Notes under the pieces: generated by a model
The model's database searches: none
Seen by the model: only the letters and a program-made list of their open reading frames with translations
Told to the model about the DNA's origin: nothing
Assembly (NCBI GenBank): GCA_913057925.1
Contig: CAJXPG010000008.1
Coordinates: 1-49,422, forward strand
Origin: an uncultured Colwellia sp.
GTDB taxonomy: Bacteria > Pseudomonadota > Gammaproteobacteria > Enterobacterales > Alteromonadaceae
Reading direction: 5' to 3'
Length of the DNA stretch: 49,422 nt
Translations under genes and position numbers: made by a program
Shown here: positions 18,782-26,521 of the stretch, piece by piece
How the letters are laid out: each line of letters starts with the position of its first letter
Numbering within the stretch: position 1 is the stretch's first letter

Positions 18782-19555
18782 ATGGACTATATCGCGATAA
18801 ATAAAAAAGCGTGGGATAAACGCACGCAAACGCATTTGGACTCTACCTTTTATGACGTCAAAAACTTTATTCGTGGCCAATGTTCACTTAATCCCGTGGA
18901 ATTAGCTGAAGTTGGTGAGGTCAAAGGAAAAAGCTTACTTCATTTACAGTGCCATTTTGGTCAGGATAGCTTATCTTGGGCTCGATTAGGGGCGCAAGTA
19001 ACAGGCGTCGATTTATCATCTGAGGCTATTGCTAGCGCCAAAGCATTAGCTGATGAAATTGCGGTGCCTGCCAAGTTTATTGCAGCGGACATTTATCAAT
19101 TTGGTGAAAGCAGCTCTGCCACGTTTGATATTGTTTATACTTCTTATGGCGTACTTTGTTGGCTGCCTGATTTGTCACGTTGGGCAGAAACCGTCGCCAA
19201 ATCCCTAAAGCTTGGTGGGCAATTTCACTTAGTTGAATTTCACCCCTTTAATGACTTACTTGATGGCTATGCTTATTTCCCGTCACAAATGCCAGATATT
19301 GAAGAAGAAGGTACTTATACCGAGAATTGTTCAGGTGAAGAGTCCACAGTGGTAACTTGGCCACATTCTTGTTCAGAGGTTATTAGCGCTTTAATTAACG
19401 CAGGTATTACCATCGAGAGCTTTAATGAGTTTGCTTATAGTCCATATCAATGTTGGCCAGAAGCAGAATATGTTGAAGGTAAAGGTTATCAAGTTACCCA
19501 TAAAGGCAAACAAGTGCCGTTACTTTACTCCATTAAAGGTAAAAGAACGGGTTAG
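18782..19555 (+). CDS. Class I SAM-dependent methyltransferase
   Basis: A 257-residue cytoplasmic methyltransferase. SAM-binding motif I is SLLHLQCHFGQDSLSWARLG and the acidic residue ending strand 2 lies in VTGVDLS. A helical N-terminal lid (AINKKAWDKR) is typical of the UbiE/Methyltransf_11-like family annotated as generic small-molecule methyltransferases. It shares direction and short gaps with the P-loop gene (16 bases) and the dioxygenase (41 bases), so the three may be one transcript. The substrate cannot be named. Confidence 0.85.
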   Translation: MDYIAINKKAWDKRTQTHLDSTFYDVKNFIRGQCSLNPVELAEVGEVKGKSLLHLQCHFGQDSLSWARLGAQVTGVDLSSEAIASAKALADEIAVPAKFIAADIYQFGESSSATFDIVYTSYGVLCWLPDLSRWAETVAKSLKLGGQFHLVEFHPFNDLLDGYAYFPSQMPDIEEEGTYTENCSGEESTVVTWPHSCSEVISALINAGITIESFNEFAYSPYQCWPEAEYVEGKGYQVTHKGKQVPLLYSIKGKRTG

Positions 19556-19596
19556 GGAATTACTTGGTTTATGTGGGCGGCTTAAGGTAAAACGTA

Positions 19597-20373
19597 ATGA
19601 ATATAGAGAGTTACCAAGAAAATGGCTATCTACGGATTAAAAATTTTCTCACAGATTCTCAGGTGGCTGAATTACATAAGGTACTGAGTGATTTTCATCA
19701 GTTATGGAAAGGTAAAAACCCAGAGTTTTATCAACAACAAGCGGTGAACTCAGCTTACTTGACCAGCGAAGAATTTCTAAATTCTCAACAACGACAACTA
19801 CTGTTTAATTGTATTGGCTCAGCAAAACTTATGAGACTAGTTAAGCACTTAATACCAGAGCAAGCTTGTTTTTTAAATACGCAATTATTCTTTGATCCTG
19901 TCAACAAGCAGCAAGCTAACTATTGGCATCGTGACCCTCAATATCATCTATCTGTAGAACAACAAAAAGCGGCTTTATCAGCACTTGAAGTTATCCATTT
20001 TCGCTTACCCGTTGTTGATGAACGGGGAATCGAATTAGTACCGGGTACTCACAAACGCTGGGATAGTGACGAGGAGCTTGATGTGAGGTTGGAGCAAAAT
20101 AACCGTAAAAATAATGAGGCATTGAGTACGGGGGAAGCTATTGAGTTATCGGCAGGTGATTTACTCATTTTCTCAGCCAATATGATCCACCGTGGCTTGT
20201 ATGGCATGGATCGTTTGGCATTTGATATTCTTTTTTGTCAGCCTGATGCCAGTATCATTGAATTTGTTCGCGATGATTGCTTGCCATCCCCTCAGATGCT
20301 GTTAGGTGTTGAAGATGCTAGCGCTTTTGATAATACAGTTAAAATAAAAGCCGAAAGTCAAAGCCGACAGTAA
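19597..20373 (+). CDS. Phytanoyl-CoA dioxygenase (PhyH) family protein, C-terminal frame break
   Basis: A 258-residue Fe(II)/2-oxoglutarate-type oxygenase. The iron ligands are visible as H111 and D113 in WHRDPQYH and H198 in NMIHRG, with R206 as the probable 2-oxoglutarate contact. Relatives hydroxylate many small molecules. The last codons (KAESQSRQ) run into a 12-base repeat. An extra C at 20359 shifts the frame, so the protein stops at 20373 instead of continuing as KADS-KAES-KAES-NAAAAKAKI to a TGA at 20423-20425. The catalytic core is intact. It probably follows the methyltransferase in one transcript. Confidence 0.85.
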   Translation: MNIESYQENGYLRIKNFLTDSQVAELHKVLSDFHQLWKGKNPEFYQQQAVNSAYLTSEEFLNSQQRQLLFNCIGSAKLMRLVKHLIPEQACFLNTQLFFDPVNKQQANYWHRDPQYHLSVEQQKAALSALEVIHFRLPVVDERGIELVPGTHKRWDSDEELDVRLEQNNRKNNEALSTGEAIELSAGDLLIFSANMIHRGLYGMDRLAFDILFCQPDASIIEFVRDDCLPSPQMLLGVEDASAFDNTVKIKAESQSRQ

Positions 20374-20395
20374 AGCCGAAAGTAAAGCCGAAAGT
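20347..20395 (+). repeat. 12-base tandem repeat spanning the dioxygenase stop
   Basis: Four near-identical copies of AAAGCCGAAAGT lie at 20347-20358, 20360-20371 (one change), 20372-20383 and 20384-20395. A single C at 20359 interrupts the 12-base period, which would otherwise be read in frame as repeated Lys-Ala-Glu-Ser. A degenerate NAAAAKAKI tail follows. Such tracts change length or frame by replication slippage. Confidence 0.9.
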
Positions 20396-20485
20396 AATGC
20401 AGCCGCCGCTAAGGCGAAAATTTGAATATCGATTAAACTCAATGAAAGACGGTTTTATTAGGATGAGTTTTTTTCAGGAGCGCTT

Positions 20486-20677
20486 ATGGCAACGTTATTA
20501 ACAAAAGCAAAAAGTTATTATTGGGCATCTATTGTGATGTCTATCGGTGGCGTTTTTAAATTAGTTCAACAAGATTTTATCGGTGTAGGTATCTTTGTGA
20601 TTTTATCTGCACTTATGATAGCTATTGGTTTGCTGATAAGACAAAAACATAAAAACCGTCACTCAGAAAAGGACTAA
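20486..20677 (+). CDS. Small two-helix membrane protein
   Basis: A 63-residue protein with two predicted membrane helices (about 12-29 and 33-51) and a basic, charged C-terminal tail (RQKHKNRHSEKD). I do not recognise a family. CAGGAG lies upstream of the ATG with suitable spacing, supporting translation. The cupin gene begins 11 bases after its stop, so they probably share a transcript. Confidence 0.65.
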   Translation: MATLLTKAKSYYWASIVMSIGGVFKLVQQDFIGVGIFVILSALMIAIGLLIRQKHKNRHSEKD

Positions 20678-20688
20678 ATTAAAACATA

Positions 20689-21054
20689 ATGAAAAAAATA
20701 AATATCAACGAAAAATTTTCACAATTTGATCAGTGTTGGACCCCCAAAATTATTGCCCAAAGCAATGGCCAGTTAATCAAAATAGCCAAAGGTGAGGGCG
20801 AACTTGTTTGGCACAAACACGATAATGAAGATGAACTTTTCATCGTTTTTCAAGGTCAACTTACCCTGCAACTTAGCAATGAAAATATTGTATTAAACCC
20901 CGGTGAAATGTACGTTGTGCCTAAAGGAGTAGAACACTGTCCTAAAGCACTTCCTGACACTCACTTTTTAATGGTAGAGCCGGCAACTACAGCACATACC
21001 GGAAATACCGAAAGTAACATGACCGTAGCTGCCGACCAGCAAGAGTGGATTTAA
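20689..21054 (+). CDS. Small cupin-fold protein
   Basis: A 121-residue single-domain cupin. Motif 1 gives the metal ligands H42 and H44, with an acidic ligand near E49 in WHKHDNEDELFIVFQG; motif 2 gives H83 in PGEMYVVPKGVEHCP. Such proteins bind a divalent metal and act as small isomerases, dioxygenases or sensors; this one cannot be assigned a substrate. It has no signal peptide, so it is cytoplasmic. It follows the small membrane-protein gene and is the last plus-strand gene before a convergent minus-strand block. Confidence 0.85.
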   Translation: MKKININEKFSQFDQCWTPKIIAQSNGQLIKIAKGEGELVWHKHDNEDELFIVFQGQLTLQLSNENIVLNPGEMYVVPKGVEHCPKALPDTHFLMVEPATTAHTGNTESNMTVAADQQEWI

Positions 21055-21081
21055 AGCAACAGCTTTGATTGCTAGGCTAAG

Positions 21082-21324
21082 CTATGGCACTAATTTCTTA
21101 CCCTTGCCTTGTTGCTCTTTTTGTTTAACTACACGTTTATCTACTTGAACCATTTTTATTGTTTGCTCGACCATAGGGTCAGGAGAGAACATTTGCACAA
21201 AAATACCAAAGGCTACGGCAATACCTTTGCGGCTTCTGGCAAGCTTTACTAACCAGCAAGCAAAAATGGCTAATACGATAAAGACTAACCAAGGGGCTAG
21301 CATGACAACTAATAAGTTTTCCAT
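21082..21324 (-). CDS. Small membrane protein, unknown
   Basis: An 80-residue protein starting at 21324, where AGGA sits eight bases upstream; the longer frame from 21348 has no such site. One strong hydrophobic segment (about residues 4-28) is followed by a basic loop, a second weakly hydrophobic stretch (VAFGIFVQMF) and a charged tail rich in K and Q (KQKEQQGKGKK). No family is recognised. It lies in a minus-strand group with the two other small unknowns. Confidence 0.6.
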   Translation of the reverse strand: MENLLVVMLAPWLVFIVLAIFACWLVKLARSRKGIAVAFGIFVQMFSPDPMVEQTIKMVQVDKRVVKQKEQQGKGKKLVP

Positions 21325-21394
21325 TGGGGATATCCTAAAATAAAACAATTCATTTCCTTATAAGGAATTCATAAGGGGTAATGTGAGCGTTAAA

Positions 21395-21859
21395 TTAAGA
21401 TGTTCTTTGCTGTTCTAACTTTGCTTGGTAGCTATTTTTCTGGCTATATAGGGTGTTTTGTTGACCAATAATATCGGTGTGAGCACTGAGTTGTGCCAGA
21501 TATGACTGTCTAAGTTGGGATTGTCTGAGCTTTGATTGTATAGCTTGATTGTGATTTATAGTGAAGGTGAGCACTTCGCAAAGTAAACTTTGCAACAGTA
21601 AGCTGTGGTCAGTATCTTTTTGTAATAAAAATCTTAGGCTGGTTGGCAGTTTTGACTGAGAAAGTTTTTGATTACCAGATTGTTGATAAGCAAAGTCGCT
21701 AAGTGTTGTCTTTTCCTTGTACGGCTTTACTGATAGATTGCTGCTAGCAACCTCTTGATAGCTTTTCTCTAAAACTGAATATAACGGCAGGGCAAGTGCA
21801 GAGTGCAAAGAGAGCGATGCACTAAGTAGCAATAAGATCTTGATTAAATAACGATACAC
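21395..21859 (-). CDS. Small secreted protein, unknown
   Basis: A 154-residue protein with a clear signal peptide (ILLLLSASLSLHSALA, cleavage near ALALP). The mature part is rich in Gln, Ser and Leu with heptad-like spacing (QSKLRQSQLRQSYLAQL), suggesting an alpha-helical or coiled-coil periplasmic protein. One cysteine is in the mature chain. AGGGAGG-like sequence lies before the start on the minus strand. No family is recognised. Confidence 0.6.
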   Translation of the reverse strand: MYRYLIKILLLLSASLSLHSALALPLYSVLEKSYQEVASSNLSVKPYKEKTTLSDFAYQQSGNQKLSQSKLPTSLRFLLQKDTDHSLLLQSLLCEVLTFTINHNQAIQSKLRQSQLRQSYLAQLSAHTDIIGQQNTLYSQKNSYQAKLEQQRTS

Positions 21860-21981
21860 TTTACCTCCCTGTTAAATACTTCTGTCGAATTCGTTATATT
21901 CGTTTGCTAACCATGCAAAATATATTTGCTGTCATTATTAATAATTGCGGCAAAGGTGAGTTTTTCAAGCCCATAAACAAT

Positions 21982-22004
21982 AAATCCGGCAAATGGCCGG
22001 ATTT
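21982..22004. terminator. Hairpin terminator, ATCCGGC/GCCGGAT type
   Basis: A nine-base stem AAATCCGGC / GCCGGATTT with loop AAATG, followed by T's on the plus strand. It lies just beyond the 3' end of the small minus-strand gene at 22046-22282, whose minus-strand tail is less T-rich. The stem core repeats that of the hairpin at 22487-22514. Confidence 0.6.
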
Positions 22005-22045
22005 TTAGCATTAATGGTTCAATCATTAATATTGTTTGGTGAATC

Positions 22046-22282
22046 TTATCGAAGCGTAATATTCGGCGTTGTATTAATATCGCCATCAGCATTAACCACC
22101 GCGATTTTACTATCGCACACTAAAATCGCCATAGGATTAGTATTGTTATCGCGAACATAAGTGAGATCATAGCCGAAAGTATTTAAACTACCTGAGGCAA
22201 ACTGTTGTGGAATGGTTAGTTGATTCCAAAGCGATGATTTACTTGGGGATGAGTGGCGTCTTTCTAAATCTGTATTGTCCAT
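22046..22282 (-). CDS. Small hypothetical protein
   Basis: A 78-residue frame with a plausible start: AAGGATATTATT lies directly before the ATG on the minus strand. No signal peptide or membrane segment. The only features are a polar N-terminus (LERRHSSPSKSS) and a beta-rich C-terminal half (MAILVCDSKIAVVNADGDI). I recognise no family. Hairpins on both sides (21982-22004 and 22487-22514) make it look like its own transcription unit, which supports a real gene. Confidence 0.5.
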   Translation of the reverse strand: MDNTDLERRHSSPSKSSLWNQLTIPQQFASGSLNTFGYDLTYVRDNNTNPMAILVCDSKIAVVNADGDINTTPNITLR

Positions 22283-22486
22283 AATAATATCCTTATATTA
22301 ATTCCGTTTAGACAAGTTGAATATAAGATGTTTACTAAAAGAAGTAAATGGTTGAATTATGATCAAGGACAATAAGTTATCAATTGTTAGCAAGAGTTGG
22401 TGTCTATCGGTGAAATTTCATGTTTCCTCTAAATGTTCATTTGGCAAAAAATAAGCAACTCAACTAACTTTATGATGCTGAAAATA

Positions 22487-22514
22487 AAAAATCCGGCAAT
22501 ATAGCCGGATTTTT
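22487..22514. terminator. Bidirectional terminator downstream of the S46 peptidase
   Basis: An 11-base perfect stem AAAAATCCGGC / GCCGGATTTTT with a six-base loop, T-rich on both strands. It lies 40 bases past the stop of the minus-strand peptidase gene and terminates it. The remaining bases between 22283 and 22486 show no gene and should contain the promoter for the small gene to the left. Confidence 0.85.
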
Positions 22515-22553
22515 ATTTTTGCCTATTCAATGAAGAATAATGGCTAGTTGAAT

Positions 22554-24746
22554 TTATTCAACAATATCCATTTCTTCAATAAGGTTAGTGGCGCCATCTA
22601 CGTGCTCCATCACCCATAGCATATAACGCACATCCACGTGAATTGAGCGGTTTAACTTAGTGTCGTAATCCCAATCACCAATGATACTTTCATAAACACC
22701 GTCAAATACTAAACCAACAAATTCAGCTTTGTCGTTTAATGTTGGTGAGCCAGAGTTACCACCGGTAATATCTAAAGTACCTAAGTAGTTAACTGGTACC
22801 GAACCAATAGCAGGTTTTGCATAGTCACCGTAGTGTTTCTTGTTGATTAGATCTAGTTGCTTTTTCGGTGCATCAAATGGTGCAACACCGGTATCTTTAG
22901 CAACAATACCTTCAAGGGTAGTATAAGGTGTCGCTGTTAAACCATCTTGTGGCGAGTAACCCTTAACGTTACCGTAAGTAATGCGTAAAGTGCTGTTAGC
23001 ATCGGCATAAACGGGTAGGTTATTGTCGTTGAAATAAGCAATTAACGCTTCCATGTATTTAGGACGGTAAGCTTGAATGTTACCCGTTAATTCTTTTGAT
23101 TTATCTTCAATGGCTTTACGTTCTTTAAAGCTTGCAACCGCTAATTGAACGAATGGGTCTTTATTGCTGTTAAAGTCTGAAACTGACTTCTCCATTAGGC
23201 CTAAACGACTGTCTAAAGATTTCAGCTTAGTGCTGTTATACATTTTGGCTAGTTGCTTACGAAGCTTCTTCTCATTGAAGTTTTTAGCTGTGGTATTCGT
23301 TAAACCAAAGAACTTATCGTATGATTTTAAGCGGTCCGCTTTAGGTAAAGCAACATAATGCTTTAACATGGCAACAAGGATCTCTTGATCAATTTTTTCA
23401 TCAAAACGACGATCAACAGATTTCATGCCTTGCTCAAAACGCGCTAAATCACGCTCTTGGTAGCCACGTTCACGCTCTAGGTTTGGTTTTTGTTTTTCAA
23501 CAGCTAAACGATGAAGACTTGTTGCTGTAGATAACATCTTGTTATAACGCATATAACCTAAAATTAAATCACGCGCTTGTTGTTTATCATCTTGTTTGAT
23601 TAACGCATTTAAGCCTGTTAACGCTTCGCCATATTCAGCTTCACGTTTTGAACTATTGTTTAGCCATTTAGCTAAGTTATCTTCTAACTCTTTTTTACGT
23701 TGTAGAAAAGTACCTTTTTCATAACTGTGGATCATAGAGCCATAGTTTTTAGCGTAGTTAGCAAGACCTGCTAATGTGCTTTCGTACTTAATACGTGCTT
23801 CGCTACCAACTTCAGAGTGAGTATGAATTAAATCAATGATCTCTTCACGGTACGCTTTAGCTTGTGGGTAGGTCCAAGTAAAAGTATTTTCAACTTCATA
23901 AGCGGTGCGGTAACGGTTTGTTCTACCTGGGTAGCCAAGAACCATGATGTAATCGCCATCATCAACACTGCTTTTGTTTACTTTTAAGTGGTGCTTAGGC
24001 TTATAAGGAACGTTGTCTTTGTGGAAATCTGCAGGTTGACCATCTTTACCAACATAAGCACGGTAGAAACCGTAATCACCCGTGTGACGAGGCCACATCC
24101 AGTTATCGATATCGCCGCCGTATTTACCAATACTGCTTGCTGGTGCGTGTACTAAACGGACATCACGGATAGTTAACTGTTTAAACAAGTAATACTCTAA
24201 ACCGCCGTGGAAATTAACTACGCTACAACGGTATCTGTCATCGTTTTCACACTCAGCCACTAACTTTTTAGAATTAGTATCAATGGCTTTATAGCGATCG
24301 CTACCAGACATTTTGCTTGAAATACCAGATTTAACTAGCTTGCTAACTTCGGTAATTTCTTCTGTTACATAGATGCGACTGCCCGGTGTTGCCGGTAATT
24401 CTTCAGAGAAATTCTTCGCTAAAAAACCATTTTTAAGTAAGTTGTTTTCAGCCGTTGAGTTGTACTGAACAGAGCCGTAAACACAGTGATGGTTTGAAGC
24501 CACTAAGCCTTGGTCTGATACAAATGAAGCAGTACAGCCGCCTAAACTTACAATAGCGCCCATAGGGAAGCCAGTTAAGTCAGTCAAATCATTTGGGTTA
24601 AGTTTTAAACCCGCTTTGGTTAATTCTTTAGCGATAGTTGGTAGTTGGTTTGGTTGCCACATACCTTCATCAGCAAATGTTGCGGTACTGCCTAGCGCAA
24701 GTACTGGCAACATTACTTTTAAAGTAAGTTGTTTAAGTTTTTTCAT
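22554..24746 (-). CDS. S46-family dipeptidyl peptidase (DPP7-like)
   Basis: A 730-residue exported peptidase, signal peptide ending near TFADE. It has the chymotrypsin-like catalytic parts of family S46: histidine in SNHHC (H86/H87), a central helical lid and serine S665 in GGNSGSPT. S46 enzymes release dipeptides from protein N-termini in the periplasm. The residue 18 after the serine is G683 in VFDGVYE; in the family glycine here goes with hydrophobic P1 preference (DPP7) and arginine with Asp/Glu (DPP11), so DPP7 type is inferred. It is transcribed away from the iron operon and closed by the terminator at 22487-22514. Confidence 0.93.
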   Translation of the reverse strand: MKKLKQLTLKVMLPVLALGSTATFADEGMWQPNQLPTIAKELTKAGLKLNPNDLTDLTGFPMGAIVSLGGCTASFVSDQGLVASNHHCVYGSVQYNSTAENNLLKNGFLAKNFSEELPATPGSRIYVTEEITEVSKLVKSGISSKMSGSDRYKAIDTNSKKLVAECENDDRYRCSVVNFHGGLEYYLFKQLTIRDVRLVHAPASSIGKYGGDIDNWMWPRHTGDYGFYRAYVGKDGQPADFHKDNVPYKPKHHLKVNKSSVDDGDYIMVLGYPGRTNRYRTAYEVENTFTWTYPQAKAYREEIIDLIHTHSEVGSEARIKYESTLAGLANYAKNYGSMIHSYEKGTFLQRKKELEDNLAKWLNNSSKREAEYGEALTGLNALIKQDDKQQARDLILGYMRYNKMLSTATSLHRLAVEKQKPNLERERGYQERDLARFEQGMKSVDRRFDEKIDQEILVAMLKHYVALPKADRLKSYDKFFGLTNTTAKNFNEKKLRKQLAKMYNSTKLKSLDSRLGLMEKSVSDFNSNKDPFVQLAVASFKERKAIEDKSKELTGNIQAYRPKYMEALIAYFNDNNLPVYADANSTLRITYGNVKGYSPQDGLTATPYTTLEGIVAKDTGVAPFDAPKKQLDLINKKHYGDYAKPAIGSVPVNYLGTLDITGGNSGSPTLNDKAEFVGLVFDGVYESIIGDWDYDTKLNRSIHVDVRYMLWVMEHVDGATNLIEEMDIVE

Positions 24747-24960
24747 AATATCCCTAACAATGTTCTCTTAGTTGTTTTTGGTAATCTTTGTAACACTAGC
24801 GGATTTTGCGCTAGTACAGCGACTGAGTCAAAAAAACTGGCAAATTAGAGTCGATCTTCGTGTAAACAATCATTTAACCCGCCAAGTTCGATCTGCATTT
24901 TTGTTACTAAGGTTAAAAATATGTATCAAATTGTAGACAAAGTACAAATCATAGTTATAA

Positions 24961-24975
24961 TGCGAACAATTATCA
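24961..24975 (+). promoter_or_regulatory. Probable Fur box for the iron operon
   Basis: TGCGAACAATTATCA matches the 7-1-7 Fur inverted repeat TGATAATnATTATCA at 11 of 14 defined positions, with a perfect right half. It lies 34 bases before the first imelysin start, in the divergent region between the S46 peptidase and the iron genes. Iron-replete repression of the plus-strand operon is the expected effect. Confidence 0.65.
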
Positions 24976-25008
24976 TTTGTAATTTAACTTTTAGGGATTT
25001 AAGAAGAG

Positions 25009-26403
25009 ATGAAATTTAGTTCTTTTTCAAAAGTATCAGCTGCGTTATTAGTTGCGTTGAGTTTAACTGCCTGTGTAGAAGATGGCGATGACGGTGTTGC
25101 TGGTGTAGCAGGTGCTAACGGCGTAGCCGGAACAAGTGGTGTAAGTACGTTTGTTACACGAGACGATGTCATTAAGACCAATGCAAATATTGCTTATGCT
25201 GCTTATTCTGATGCGTTAATTAGCGCACAAGATTTGAAAGTTGCCCTTGAATTGTTCACAGCAACCCCGACACAAGCCAACTTTGACCTAGCGAAAAAAG
25301 CTTGGTTAGATTCTCGCGAACCTTATGGTCAAACTGAAGTTTACCGTTTTCGTCAAGGCCCAATCGACGAGTTAAAAGCCGACGGCACTCTAGGCACAGA
25401 TGATGCAGGTGAAGGCCCTGAAGGGTTAATCAATGCGTGGCCATTAGGTGAAGCAATTATTGATTATGTTGAACCTGTTGATGGCTTATCTGGTCCAGAA
25501 ACACCAGCCAATGCCATAACCGATAACATCATTGCGAATACGGCCGATTACCCGACAATTGATGCTACTACCTTAGAAAACCTTTTTGAGCACGGTGAAG
25601 ATGGTCGCAACGTAACTACCGGTTACCATGCCATTGAATTTTTACTCTGGGGTCAAGATTTAAACCAAGATTTATCAGGAGCAGGTACACGTGATAATAC
25701 TGCTGGTCAACGTCCTGTAACAGATTACTCAAGCACAGTAGGGGCTTGTACTTCAGGTTCTAATGCAGCGACTGACGATATTTGTCAGCGTCGTGGTCAA
25801 TACCTTGTTACTACCGCTGAATTATTAATTGAGCAACTTAAGCGTGTAACCGAGCAATGGGAGCCAGGATCTGGTGATCATTATCAAAACTTCGTTGCCG
25901 GTGGTGATGTTTCTCTGGCAAAAATTCTTGAAGGCATGGGTCGTTTAAGTTTTGGTGAATTAGCGGGTGAGCGTATCAATATTGCGCTAATTGAAAACTC
26001 TCAAGAAGATGAGCATTCATGTTTTAGTGATAACACTCACAGAGACATCTTCTTAAATGCTAAAGGCGTACAAAACAGCTTTAATGCTAAATACGTCCGT
26101 ATCGACGGCGAGGTTATCGAAGGTGCTTCACTCTACGATCTTCTTGTGGTTGAAGAGCAACATGAACTAGCCAATAAATTACGCGGCTCATTAGAAGCAA
26201 CCATGTCAGCAGCGGCAGTGATTGATACCAAAGCTAAAACAGGTATGCCATTTGATGTGCTCATTCAAGAAGGCATAAATCAGCCAAATATTAAAGCGGT
26301 GATCAATGCATTAGTTACTCAAACTGACGATATTGAAGCGGTTATCACTGCGCTTGGTGTCACAACGAATGACCTAAGAGATGATACAGAGCAAGAAATC
26401 TAA
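25009..26403 (+). CDS. Imelysin-family iron-uptake lipoprotein
   Basis: A 464-residue lipoprotein (lipobox LTAC). A collagen-like Gly-rich stretch near residues 27-46 (repeats of G-x-x) links the anchor to an imelysin/EfeO-like peptidase-M75 helical domain. Conserved features are REPYGQTEVYRFRQG and the metal motif GxHxxE (GYHAIE, H207, E210). Imelysin proteins act in periplasmic or cell-surface iron capture. It is the first gene after the Fur box and is followed by a hairpin with a T-tract before the di-heme genes, so it may be made in excess over them. Confidence 0.9.
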   Translation: MKFSSFSKVSAALLVALSLTACVEDGDDGVAGVAGANGVAGTSGVSTFVTRDDVIKTNANIAYAAYSDALISAQDLKVALELFTATPTQANFDLAKKAWLDSREPYGQTEVYRFRQGPIDELKADGTLGTDDAGEGPEGLINAWPLGEAIIDYVEPVDGLSGPETPANAITDNIIANTADYPTIDATTLENLFEHGEDGRNVTTGYHAIEFLLWGQDLNQDLSGAGTRDNTAGQRPVTDYSSTVGACTSGSNAATDDICQRRGQYLVTTAELLIEQLKRVTEQWEPGSGDHYQNFVAGGDVSLAKILEGMGRLSFGELAGERINIALIENSQEDEHSCFSDNTHRDIFLNAKGVQNSFNAKYVRIDGEVIEGASLYDLLVVEEQHELANKLRGSLEATMSAAAVIDTKAKTGMPFDVLIQEGINQPNIKAVINALVTQTDDIEAVITALGVTTNDLRDDTEQEI

Positions 26404-26444
26404 CGCTTAATTGTTCATCGCTAAAACTATTACTGTTTGGATGT

Positions 26445-26471
26445 AATGGGCTCTTATGGAGCCCATTTTTT
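26445..26471 (+). terminator. Terminator or attenuator inside the iron operon
   Basis: A nine-base perfect stem AATGGGCTC / GAGCCCATT with loop TTATG, followed by a run of T's. It lies 42 bases after the first imelysin and about 50 before the first di-heme gene. No second Fur-like site is evident after it, so partial read-through is the simplest reading. Confidence 0.75.
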
Positions 26472-26521
26472 GCTTGGTAAGTCCTGAAAGTTATCAAGTA
26501 TTCGTATAAAGAGAGCAATAT

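Noticed and set aside
21907-22092. Minus-strand 61-codon frame
   Set aside because: It contains the hairpin at 21982-22004 and overlaps the better frame at 22046-22282.
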